Shown here in pieces: positions 14,835-22,584 of a DNA stretch of 25,155 nucleotides. Within the stretch, counting starts at the first letter, position 1, and each line of letters begins with the position of its first letter. The notes under the pieces are model-generated. The model made no database searches, was not told where the DNA came from, and saw only the letters and a list, made by a program, of their open reading frames with translations. Source of the DNA: O2-02-FULL-42-9 sp038043025 (lineage in GTDB: Bacteria > Pseudomonadota > Gammaproteobacteria > UBA12402); assembly GCA_038043025.1 (NCBI GenBank), contig JBBTCW010000030.1, forward strand, positions 1-25,155, written 5' to 3'. The position numbers and the translations under genes were made by a program.

Positions 14835-14892
14835 GAATCGAAGTGTCATTGATGAGATTTCTCTCCCGTCTTCGGCGGGATTCGAAATAACA
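14835..14892 (-). repeat. Second copy of family R3, downstream of ugd
   Basis: On the minus strand it runs TGTTATTTCGAA, hairpin CCCGCC-GAAGA-CGGG region, GAGAAATCTC, then CACTTCGATTC: the same order as at 13732-13787 but with a different hairpin. Since it comes 14 nt after the ugd stop, the hairpin may end the glycan operon transcript, but the canonical T-run is missing. Confidence 0.7.
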
Positions 14893-14906
14893 GTTTTTTC
14901 AGATTA

Positions 14907-16301
14907 TTACTCTGTAACGCCAACGTCTTCTTGCTCGGTGGCTGTCGTTTTACTATATTGCAATGATGTTCGTCGACCAATGCCGATATACTCAAATCCC
15001 AATGCCTGTAATTGTGCCGGATCATATTGATTGCGGCCGTCAATAATCACATTGCCACGCATGGATGCTTTAATTTTGGTAAAATCCGGATTGCGAAATT
15101 GTTTCCATTCAGTAATCAACACCAAAACATCGGCATCTTTCAAGGCCTCTTCTTGATGCGGCGTGAGCACTAATTTTTCTTCATTAAACCAAGACACCGG
15201 TAATTCTCTTTTAGCAACGGACATCGCTTCAGGGTCATAGGCTTTGACCGTTGCACCACGACTAATCACTTTTTCTAAAAATAAAATCGCCGGCGATTCA
15301 CGCATATCATCCGTTCCCGGCTTAAAGGACAATCCCCAAACTGCAATTTTTAGCTGACTCAAATCCCCACCAAATTTGGCAAGAATTTTTTGCCCTAAAA
15401 TATTTTTTTGCAATTCATTCCGCGTTTCAACCGCATATAACACTTTAGGCTCAAAATCATATTGCTCTGCCAAACGAATCAATGCTTTCACATCTTTTGG
15501 AAAACAAGAGCCTCCATATCCACAGCCCGGATAAATAAATGAAAAACCAATGCGACTATCCGATCCAATACCGCGACGGACATTTTCCACATCCGCACCG
15601 GTTCGTTCACATAAATTTGCGATTTCATTCATAAATGAAATTTTGGTCGCCAACATGGCGTTAGCGGCATATTTTGTCATTTCCGCATCGCGAATACCCA
15701 TAAAAATCATGCGTTCATAATTATGTGTAAAAGGCGCATATAATTCTTTTAAAAGTTTTCTTGCGCGCTCACTATCTGTCCCGACCACGACGCGATCGGG
15801 TCGCATGCAATCATCAATGGCGGCGCCTTCTTTCAAAAACTCTGGATTACTCACAACATCGAAATCGATTTGTAACTTTCTCTGTTTTAACTCAGCACGA
15901 ATAACCTGGCGCACTTTATCAGCCGTTGCAACAGGCACCGTTGATTTATCAATGATCACCGAATATTTTGTAATATATTTTCCAATTTCTTTCGCCACCG
16001 CTAATACATATTGCAAATCTGCAGACCCATCTTCATCACTCGGCGTGCCCACCGCAATAAAATAAACATCGGGCTCAATTTGCTGTTCCTGGAGCGAGGT
16101 CAAAAATTCTAATCGTCCGTCTTGAAAATTGCGTTTAACCAAATCTTCTAATCCGGGCTCATAAATCGGCATCATTCCTTTTCGCAATTTTTCAATTTTT
16201 TTAACATCAATATCGATACAAGCCACATGATTGCCCATCTCTGAAAAACATGCGCCGGTCACCAACCCCACGTAACCTGTACCAACCACTGCAATATTCA
16301 C
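14907..16301 (-). CDS. ugd: UDP-glucose 6-dehydrogenase
   Basis: Oxidises UDP-glucose to UDP-glucuronate with two NAD+. In 464 residues: the NAD-binding GTGYVG at 7-12, STVPVAT near 120, FLKEGAA at 155-161, and the catalytic cysteine C266 in GGSCFPKD. The last 25 residues are a hydrophilic tail (TATEQEDVGVTE). The start is GTG with AGAGG about 6 nt upstream. It is the last gene of the minus-strand glycan operon, 11 nt after the GT-C gene. With GalU in the same operon it gives a full route from glucose-1-phosphate to UDP-glucuronate, so the product glycan probably contains a uronic acid. Confidence 0.97.
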   Translation of the reverse strand: MNIAVVGTGYVGLVTGACFSEMGNHVACIDIDVKKIEKLRKGMMPIYEPGLEDLVKRNFQDGRLEFLTSLQEQQIEPDVYFIAVGTPSDEDGSADLQYVLAVAKEIGKYITKYSVIIDKSTVPVATADKVRQVIRAELKQRKLQIDFDVVSNPEFLKEGAAIDDCMRPDRVVVGTDSERARKLLKELYAPFTHNYERMIFMGIRDAEMTKYAANAMLATKISFMNEIANLCERTGADVENVRRGIGSDSRIGFSFIYPGCGYGGSCFPKDVKALIRLAEQYDFEPKVLYAVETRNELQKNILGQKILAKFGGDLSQLKIAVWGLSFKPGTDDMRESPAILFLEKVISRGATVKAYDPEAMSVAKRELPVSWFNEEKLVLTPHQEEALKDADVLVLITEWKQFRNPDFTKIKASMRGNVIIDGRNQYDPAQLQALGFEYIGIGRRTSLQYSKTTATEQEDVGVTE

Positions 16302-16312
16302 GTCAACCTCTT

Positions 16313-17830
16313 CTAGTGTTCAGATAATTTGAAAATCAATACTTTATCATTTCGACGCGTATAATCAAACGTTTTTATCGGTTTTCCAAGCACTTTTTCC
16401 AGCTGTTCTTGCCCGCCAGGTGGCATATAAGACAGCACCAAAGCCGCATAGTCATAGCCTTTCCACGGCGCCTCTGCAAGATAATCCATATTGAGAGAAC
16501 CCTTTTTTTCACTATCCCAGCCGCCCGACTCACGTTCCGCAAAAAACGCCAATCGCCCTTCATTGGTATATATCCTGGTCGATGGCGTCGTATTGTCATG
16601 TAACCATACGCCCGCATTATAAATATATCGTTTTGAGGGACCGAATCGATAAACCGTTGCAACAGCCATATTGAACATTAGGAAAACGGTCAGCACAAAA
16701 AATAGTTTTGCCCATGAAAATTTACGCTCTGTGGCTCGCCAGCGTTGGTAAAGTACATATAAGCCAAATGGCACATAACACAATAAAATTAACGCTAATG
16801 CCACCATATACCGACCGGACAAATAAACAAATTTCCAATAATACAGCAACGTCATCATGACATTAATCAAGAGATACCAAAACAATACTAACTGCTTGGA
16901 AAAAGAGAGCCTAATGGTTCGCATGTATTTCATCGCATAAAAGACACAAATCGTATAACCGAGCGACAAGGCATTTATCACATGCACGCAATAACTCGCC
17001 ATCCAACCAAATAAAAAAATCTCAAGGGCATTTTTTTCACCCAGACTGGGCAAGACATATTGTTGCATCGCCGAAACGCGCGCCGCAACAACCTGTGATA
17101 AGTGGACACTATAATCCAACAAACTCGATATATTTGGAATGTTTTCGATATCCGGAAAGCTTTTATGCAACGAAAAAAGCAACATCCCAAAACCCACCCC
17201 TCCTGTTATGGTTAATAGATTTAACTTTAAAATAGCCAGGATGCGTGATTTAACGGAAAACATCGACAAAAAAATACAAAAAAATGGGGCGGCTAAAAGA
17301 AAAATCAATCCTTCCACTCGAAACAAGGCCGCCATCATCATCGACAACGACCATCCCATCGCATAACGCCATCTCAATTGCTGAATAAATCGCAATAAAA
17401 ACCATACGGAAACCAAATAGAAGAGCCAATAGCCATGCTCACGCAAAATATCTCCACGATAACTATTAAACGTATGAAAAATTAAAATCACTAACGCTGC
17501 CAGCCAAAAAAAACGATCAGAGCCCTCCAGTTCCTTAATAATAAAAATAAATATAAAAACCGTTAGCGTTGAAAATACAACATTCGACAAATATACGGTG
17601 TGCAATAAAGATAAATGAAATAAGCGGCTCCCCCACGACAACATCATAGAATAAAACGGCCAGTGATAAACGTGAAAGATCGACATAAACCCGGCGTACG
17701 GGTACCGCTTAGCTAACTCTAAATACAGCATGCCATCCGGATTGAAAAGAGGATAATGATAAATCGTTATTGCCGTTAAAATTACGCTGATCGCCGCAAC
17801 AATACTGTAATTTACAATTTTATTCTGCAA
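16313..17830 (-). CDS. GT-C family membrane glycosyltransferase (GT39/ArnT-like)
   Basis: A 505-residue protein with about ten or more membrane helices and a soluble C-terminal part from about 400. The first extracytoplasmic loop has NPDGMLYLELAKRYP (30-44), where GT-C enzymes place their catalytic Asp (here D32). Such enzymes use undecaprenyl-phosphate sugars in the periplasm. The start is TTG (17828-17830) with GGAGG 6 nt upstream; an ATG 5 nt earlier is out of frame. It lies between galU (21 nt) and ugd (11 nt). The acceptor is unknown: it may decorate the operon's glycan or lipid A. A polymerase role cannot be excluded. Confidence 0.75.
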   Translation of the reverse strand: MQNKIVNYSIVAAISVILTAITIYHYPLFNPDGMLYLELAKRYPYAGFMSIFHVYHWPFYSMMLSWGSRLFHLSLLHTVYLSNVVFSTLTVFIFIFIIKELEGSDRFFWLAALVILIFHTFNSYRGDILREHGYWLFYLVSVWFLLRFIQQLRWRYAMGWSLSMMMAALFRVEGLIFLLAAPFFCIFLSMFSVKSRILAILKLNLLTITGGVGFGMLLFSLHKSFPDIENIPNISSLLDYSVHLSQVVAARVSAMQQYVLPSLGEKNALEIFLFGWMASYCVHVINALSLGYTICVFYAMKYMRTIRLSFSKQLVLFWYLLINVMMTLLYYWKFVYLSGRYMVALALILLCYVPFGLYVLYQRWRATERKFSWAKLFFVLTVFLMFNMAVATVYRFGPSKRYIYNAGVWLHDNTTPSTRIYTNEGRLAFFAERESGGWDSEKKGSLNMDYLAEAPWKGYDYAALVLSYMPPGGQEQLEKVLGKPIKTFDYTRRNDKVLIFKLSEH

Positions 17831-17851
17831 ATCATACCTCCAAAACTTTAT

Positions 17852-18727
17852 TTAAAATTTTAACGCCTTTAGCATCTTCAAAAAATCTTTAGCAATCTCT
17901 GGATGTTTCAACCCATATTGTATCGTCGCCTCTAAATATCCCAACTTACTCCCACAATCATAACGCTTCCCCTCAAATTCCAATGCAAAGACTGCCTCAT
18001 CCTTCAATAATTGTGCAATCGCATCCGTCAATTGAATTTCACCGCCCGCACCCGGACGCATGCCTGCTAATAATTCAAATATTTTTGGTGTCAGCACATA
18101 ACGCCCAACCACGCCAAAATGAGAAGGCGCATGGCCTATTTTTGGTTTTTCCACCACACCAACCATCTGGGCATAATGATCCAAGACTCCCTCCAAATCA
18201 ACAACGCCATACTTACTCAGCTCTTCCTCTGCTAAATGCTGCACAGCCACGACGCTGCTCTGCTCTTTTTCATAGACATCGACTAATTGTTTCAGACAGG
18301 GGTTTTTATCATTATCAATCACATCATCCACGAGCAAAATAGCAAATGGCTCATCGCCCACCACATCACGTGCACATAAAATAGCATGTCCCAATCCCAA
18401 CATCGTCTGTTGACGCACAAAAACACAGCTTACATTTTCGGGCAAAATATTCTGTACCATTTTTAATAAGTCATATTTTTGTTGTCGTTTTAAGAGATAC
18501 TCTAATTCAACATTAGAATCAAAATAATCTCCAATCGAATTTTTATTCGCGCTGGTCACAAAAATTAATTCGCGAATGCCTGCTGCCACCGCCTCTTCTA
18601 CCGCATATTGAATCATGGGTTTATCCACAATCGGCAGCATTTCTTTCGGAATGGATTTTGTCACCGGCAAAAAACGTGTGCCAAACCCAGCCACCGGAAA
18701 AACAGCCTTTCTAATAACATGATTCAT
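17852..18727 (-). CDS. galU: UTP-glucose-1-phosphate uridylyltransferase
   Basis: Makes UDP-glucose from UTP and glucose-1-phosphate. The 291-residue product shows AGFGTRFLPVTKSIPKEM at 13-30, GLGHA at 111-115, the metal-binding LLVDDVI at 131-137 and VEKP at 192-195, all typical of bacterial GalU. The ATG overlaps the stop of the WecA-like gene by 4 nt (ATGA). Having galU within a surface-glycan operon next to ugd is common and shows a demand for UDP-glucose/UDP-glucuronate in this pathway. Confidence 0.96.
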   Translation of the reverse strand: MNHVIRKAVFPVAGFGTRFLPVTKSIPKEMLPIVDKPMIQYAVEEAVAAGIRELIFVTSANKNSIGDYFDSNVELEYLLKRQQKYDLLKMVQNILPENVSCVFVRQQTMLGLGHAILCARDVVGDEPFAILLVDDVIDNDKNPCLKQLVDVYEKEQSSVVAVQHLAEEELSKYGVVDLEGVLDHYAQMVGVVEKPKIGHAPSHFGVVGRYVLTPKIFELLAGMRPGAGGEIQLTDAIAQLLKDEAVFALEFEGKRYDCGSKLGYLEATIQYGLKHPEIAKDFLKMLKALKF

Positions 18728-19764
18728 TTGGATTTCCCCTTCACAGGATAGAAAAAATTACAACCCAAAAAATACACCAGAAAAAATATGACCCACAAAA
18801 CAAACATCATCGCTTCTGGCCAATGAAATATTGTCATCCAAAGCCCAACGAGACCAAATACAATCGAACAAATACTCAAGATCAATAACACCCTTCCATC
18901 CGTTAACCCTCGTTGCTTTAAAACATAATGGATATGTTCTCGATCTGCCGACATCCACGATACGCCTTTGCGCAAACGACGCAACACAACATTCGTCATA
19001 TCAAAAAACGGCACGCCCATGATCCATAAAAAAGCCACGGGCTGTGCCGCTTGACGGGGTGCTTGTGATAAATCCATCAAAAACCAAACCAACAGAACGC
19101 CCAACAACATACTCCCCGCATCTCCCAGAAATATTTTCAAACGACACTGCACGACGGGTAAATTAAACATTAAAAACGCGAAGATACTCACCACTATTAA
19201 TAACAAAAACGCAAAATCATTATAACGATCCGCACGAAAAGCTAATGCGCTTAAAAAAATAGATTCAATCAATACAATACTGCCCGCCAATCCATCCAGC
19301 CCATCCATCATATTCACCGCATTGATCACTGCAATAATAGCAATGATGCTAAAGGGAATGCCAACAACCCCTAATGAAATGGATCCTAGAAAAAACAAGT
19401 TGCCCAAATCGTAGATCACCACGCCACCGATCACCGTAATCAAAAATGATACGAATATTTGCGCGTAAATACGTGCATGTGGCGTTAATTCATGAAAATC
19501 ATCCAACACGCCCACAAACACCATAATGAGCGCAGACGCCAAAAGCGCGCGATAATGCAGCAAGGAAATATCTAATGTGAGCAAGCCAATCACCAAGCCG
19601 AATAAGATAGCCATGCCCCCTATCAAAGGAATAGCGCCCGAATGAATTTTACGCTCTGTCGGGGTATCGACCAATCCCGTGCGGATAGCCAGCGGTCGAA
19701 TAAGAAAAATTGCAAAGATCGTCGAAAAATATGTTATAAAACATGCAAAAATTAAGTGTTTCAT
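18724..19764 (-). CDS. WecA-like undecaprenyl-phosphate glycosyl-1-phosphate transferase
   Basis: A polytopic enzyme (about 11 helices) of the MraY/WecA family that starts glycan synthesis by moving a sugar-1-phosphate, commonly HexNAc-1-P, onto undecaprenyl phosphate. In 346 residues: D88-D89 in VGVLDDF, NMMDGLDGLAG at 151-161, FLGDAGS at 212-218, and DREHIHYVL from 274, the C-terminal substrate loop. The usual HIHH motif reads HIHY here. It shows WecA rather than MraY features and lies in a glycan operon, so it initiates this glycan; sugar specificity cannot be told. It overlaps both neighbours by 4 nt. Confidence 0.93.
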   Translation of the reverse strand: MKHLIFACFITYFSTIFAIFLIRPLAIRTGLVDTPTERKIHSGAIPLIGGMAILFGLVIGLLTLDISLLHYRALLASALIMVFVGVLDDFHELTPHARIYAQIFVSFLITVIGGVVIYDLGNLFFLGSISLGVVGIPFSIIAIIAVINAVNMMDGLDGLAGSIVLIESIFLSALAFRADRYNDFAFLLLIVVSIFAFLMFNLPVVQCRLKIFLGDAGSMLLGVLLVWFLMDLSQAPRQAAQPVAFLWIMGVPFFDMTNVVLRRLRKGVSWMSADREHIHYVLKQRGLTDGRVLLILSICSIVFGLVGLWMTIFHWPEAMMFVLWVIFFLVYFLGCNFFYPVKGKSK

Positions 19765-20993
19765 ATTATTTCCCTAACCTGTGCACTCAATATCTCTAAA
19801 AATTTTCGAGCCTGTGCTTCTCGAGAATATTTCGATATATTGTGCGCACTATTGTTAGCACATTGTTGCAATAAATTCGAATCATCATACAATTTCACCA
19901 CGGCATCAGCCAATAAGGGTGGCTGCCCGGCTTCGACATGAATGCCATTTTGATTTTCTTCAATAACGGCACTCGCCTCTCCTTTTGGCGCAACTAATAA
20001 AATAGGCAACTGCATCGCCATCGCTTCAAAAATTTTAGAGGGAATAACCGTTCCAAATAACGGATCATCTTTTAAATGCACTAACGCGATATGACTTAAC
20101 GCCCAAAAAGCGGCTATCTTATTTTTTGGCTGCATCGGTACAAACCGAACATTGCTTAAATGCGCTCGCTCTGTGAATTTCATCAAATCCGAACGCTCTG
20201 CCCCATCACCCACAAACATAAAACAAATGTTAGGGTAATCTTTTTGCAACAATGCGGCCGCCTGTAACACATTCTGCAAATCTTGCGCCATCCCATGGTT
20301 GCCCACATAACCCACAATAAAACGATCCGATAAATCGTACTGAGCCATCAACGACGAATCCTTCGTTTGCGGTTGATATTTATTAAGCTCAACGCCATTG
20401 ATTACAACATGTATTTTTTTAGCCTCAATATGACGCGACACTAAATTTTGCTTAAATGCATTAGTCAACACGACAATGGATGATGCGCGGTGATACATAA
20501 ATAATTCAAATTTTTCTAAACACCATAAAACAGGCGATTTTATCGTAATGCCCACCGCAGAAATAAATGCCGGCCATAAATCGCCCACCTCTAAGACATA
20601 AGGACACCGCTTCATCATCGATAATAAATATCCCGGTAACGTGACAAAAAACTGCGGCGTGGTGACTACGACCACATCAGGCTTCTGAACAAACAAGCCC
20701 GCAAAAAAAGCCGGCACCACATAGGATAAAAAATCCAGAATACGTAAAACTTTCCCCTTATTCGGATGAATAAACGTTTTCACGCGTACAACCCGTATCC
20801 CATCTATTATTTCAGACTGATACCATTTGTTTTTATATCCCTCAAAAACTTTGCCGACTGGAAAATTTGGCACGCTCGTGATAACCGTAACCTGATGCCC
20901 CCACTTCACCCAATAACACGCGCGCTCATATACGCGCGATGCCGTGGCATTTCCTTCAGGATAAAAATTGTCAGTCAAAAATAAAATATGCAT
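19761..20993 (-). CDS. GT4 glycosyltransferase, WbuB-like
   Basis: A 410-residue GT-B fold transferase. The N-terminal domain begins MHILFLTDNFYPEGNATASR and has a membrane-associating hydrophobic stretch near 85-125. The C-terminal domain has GYVGNHGMAQDL at 228-239, VGDGAERSDL at 261-270 and the donor-binding IPSKIFEAMAMQLPIL (316-332) with E323. It resembles WbuB, which adds an N-acetyl-fucosamine-type sugar as the second residue of some O antigens. No FnlA/B/C genes for that donor are present, so the sugar is open. It lies 1 nt after the heparinase-like gene and overlaps the WecA-like gene by 4 nt, consistent with adding the second sugar. Confidence 0.88.
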   Translation of the reverse strand: MHILFLTDNFYPEGNATASRVYERACYWVKWGHQVTVITSVPNFPVGKVFEGYKNKWYQSEIIDGIRVVRVKTFIHPNKGKVLRILDFLSYVVPAFFAGLFVQKPDVVVVTTPQFFVTLPGYLLSMMKRCPYVLEVGDLWPAFISAVGITIKSPVLWCLEKFELFMYHRASSIVVLTNAFKQNLVSRHIEAKKIHVVINGVELNKYQPQTKDSSLMAQYDLSDRFIVGYVGNHGMAQDLQNVLQAAALLQKDYPNICFMFVGDGAERSDLMKFTERAHLSNVRFVPMQPKNKIAAFWALSHIALVHLKDDPLFGTVIPSKIFEAMAMQLPILLVAPKGEASAVIEENQNGIHVEAGQPPLLADAVVKLYDDSNLLQQCANNSAHNISKYSREAQARKFLEILSAQVREII

Positions 20994-20994
20994 A

Positions 20995-22584
20995 TCAAAT
21001 AAAAATTATTTCTGTTAAAACTTCAGTCGGAATTTTTCCGATATAACTCACCACTATCGTTTGATTGACATCCGACCGTCCAAACTCCGCATGATACCCT
21101 GTCTGTCGAACACTGACATGCCCATCAAATTGAAAAACGATTCTAGCAAATTCAACTGGATCGCGATATAAGCTCCACTGTTTCTCTGCGGTTTGCCTTG
21201 CCAATATACCCGGCGCCAAATGATAAAACAAATCAATACGGTGAGCGCCCTTGCCCGATACATGATCCTTAATCACCAAGCGACTATCCGCCAACCGCCA
21301 TTCGCGCGTGTACAAAGGGTGGCCTCGCAAACGCTTATACCCATCGTGGCTCGCGCGCAGCACTAAATTATCGCAATCTTCATAAAATTGCACGTTAAAA
21401 ATTCGTGCGCGTCGTGCCACTCGAAAACTCGCCCAAACTTCTGAAGAATTTTGATCATCAATTGTCAATGCGTTATGCGCAGCCGTCCCGCGCTCTGCAA
21501 TACGTTGCGCATTGTTTGCATAAGTACTAATCCCTGAATTAATAAAAATCAATTGACTGTTAAATAATAACTCAAAGCTGAGCGAATCCGCATGCGCGTG
21601 CCCCGGCAAATAATTCGCACCGATTGGCGCCGCATCTGCAAGCAATAATAAATCAGCTTTTTGCAATCGCCAATAACCATCCGCTTGTCTCAATATATTT
21701 AACTTACCACTGATCGACAAATTTTTCGCGTACTGACATAACGCATCAATATCGGGCGCAATCGCCATCGCACTATCATTAAAAAAAGCCAGGCGACCAT
21801 TGGGGTAGGTCAACGTTGCCAGCCATGATAACATCTGAGGAACAAGCATTAACCATTTCGCAGGGATCTCTTGATCATAAACATAATAAACATTAATAAG
21901 ATCTAATATATCTTGCAATATCAATGCATGATACATCGGCGATAACTCAAAATGACCGCCTTCCGATAAAATTTGGCGCTGTAGTTCACGATTTAAAATT
22001 TTTCTCCCTTGTCTTAACCATTGATCCGCTTCCTGACCTTGAAAAAATAACCCGGCAAAAATCAACGCTTTTGCATTGGAGAACAGATGATTACCCAGTA
22101 AATGATATTCAAGACGAGACATTAAATATCGCGCTTGCATGGCCAAACTTTCTAGCATGCGTGAGGATAATAATTCACCTTCTAAATGATATTTAATCCA
22201 ATTAACCATGCGTAATGACAGCGGATAGGGTTCCCAACCGATTCCCTCCCCGAGCGGATTTTCATCCACCCAACGCAACATTAAATCCTGATCATACTCA
22301 TCAAAATAATGCAGATTATACAACCATAATTTATCGAGACGCTTATCATTCCAAATCGAAGCATTGCTAATATCTTCCATTTTATTTAAAAATCGATATT
22401 GCGTGGTTGAGATTTTTACGGATGATTTTTGAATAAACGATCGTGGTGCATTAATCGTTTTTCTTAAAAAGGGCGGCGGTTGATGGGCAATTTTCGGTTG
22501 ATGCAATCGGTAGCGCAATCGCCAATAAATCTGCGACCACTTTAAATAACGCAATGTATTAAAATACAATCCAAGCGTCGTCAT
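20995..22584 (-). CDS. Heparinase II/III-like protein without a signal peptide
   Basis: A 529-residue protein with the two-part build of heparinase II/III-type lyases. An alpha/alpha toroid at about 80-310 has NHLFSNAKAL at 165-174 and SPMYH at 215-219. A beta domain from about 320 has GHAHADSLSFEL at 328-339 and GTAAHNALTID at 366-376; His and Tyr in these motifs match the usual catalytic and metal-binding positions. Lyases of this family cleave uronic-acid polysaccharides. The N-terminus (MTTLGLYFNTLRYLKWSQIY) is charged and has no Sec signal, so it may act in the cytoplasm or at the inner face of the membrane. ATG overlaps the upstream oxidoreductase stop by 4 nt. Substrate and true activity are unknown. 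Confidence 0.88.
   Translation of the reverse strand: MTTLGLYFNTLRYLKWSQIYWRLRYRLHQPKIAHQPPPFLRKTINAPRSFIQKSSVKISTTQYRFLNKMEDISNASIWNDKRLDKLWLYNLHYFDEYDQDLMLRWVDENPLGEGIGWEPYPLSLRMVNWIKYHLEGELLSSRMLESLAMQARYLMSRLEYHLLGNHLFSNAKALIFAGLFFQGQEADQWLRQGRKILNRELQRQILSEGGHFELSPMYHALILQDILDLINVYYVYDQEIPAKWLMLVPQMLSWLATLTYPNGRLAFFNDSAMAIAPDIDALCQYAKNLSISGKLNILRQADGYWRLQKADLLLLADAAPIGANYLPGHAHADSLSFELLFNSQLIFINSGISTYANNAQRIAERGTAAHNALTIDDQNSSEVWASFRVARRARIFNVQFYEDCDNLVLRASHDGYKRLRGHPLYTREWRLADSRLVIKDHVSGKGAHRIDLFYHLAPGILARQTAEKQWSLYRDPVEFARIVFQFDGHVSVRQTGYHAEFGRSDVNQTIVVSYIGKIPTEVLTEIIFI

Noticed and set aside
13548..14892. CRISPR-like array from repeated short motifs
   Set aside because: Repeats differ in length, orientation and spacing, and no cas gene is nearby; they are dispersed palindromic repeats.
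14764..15030. 88-codon plus-strand frame across the end of ugd
   Set aside because: It consists of R2/R3 repeat sequence and antisense ugd, without ribosome site or recognisable motif.
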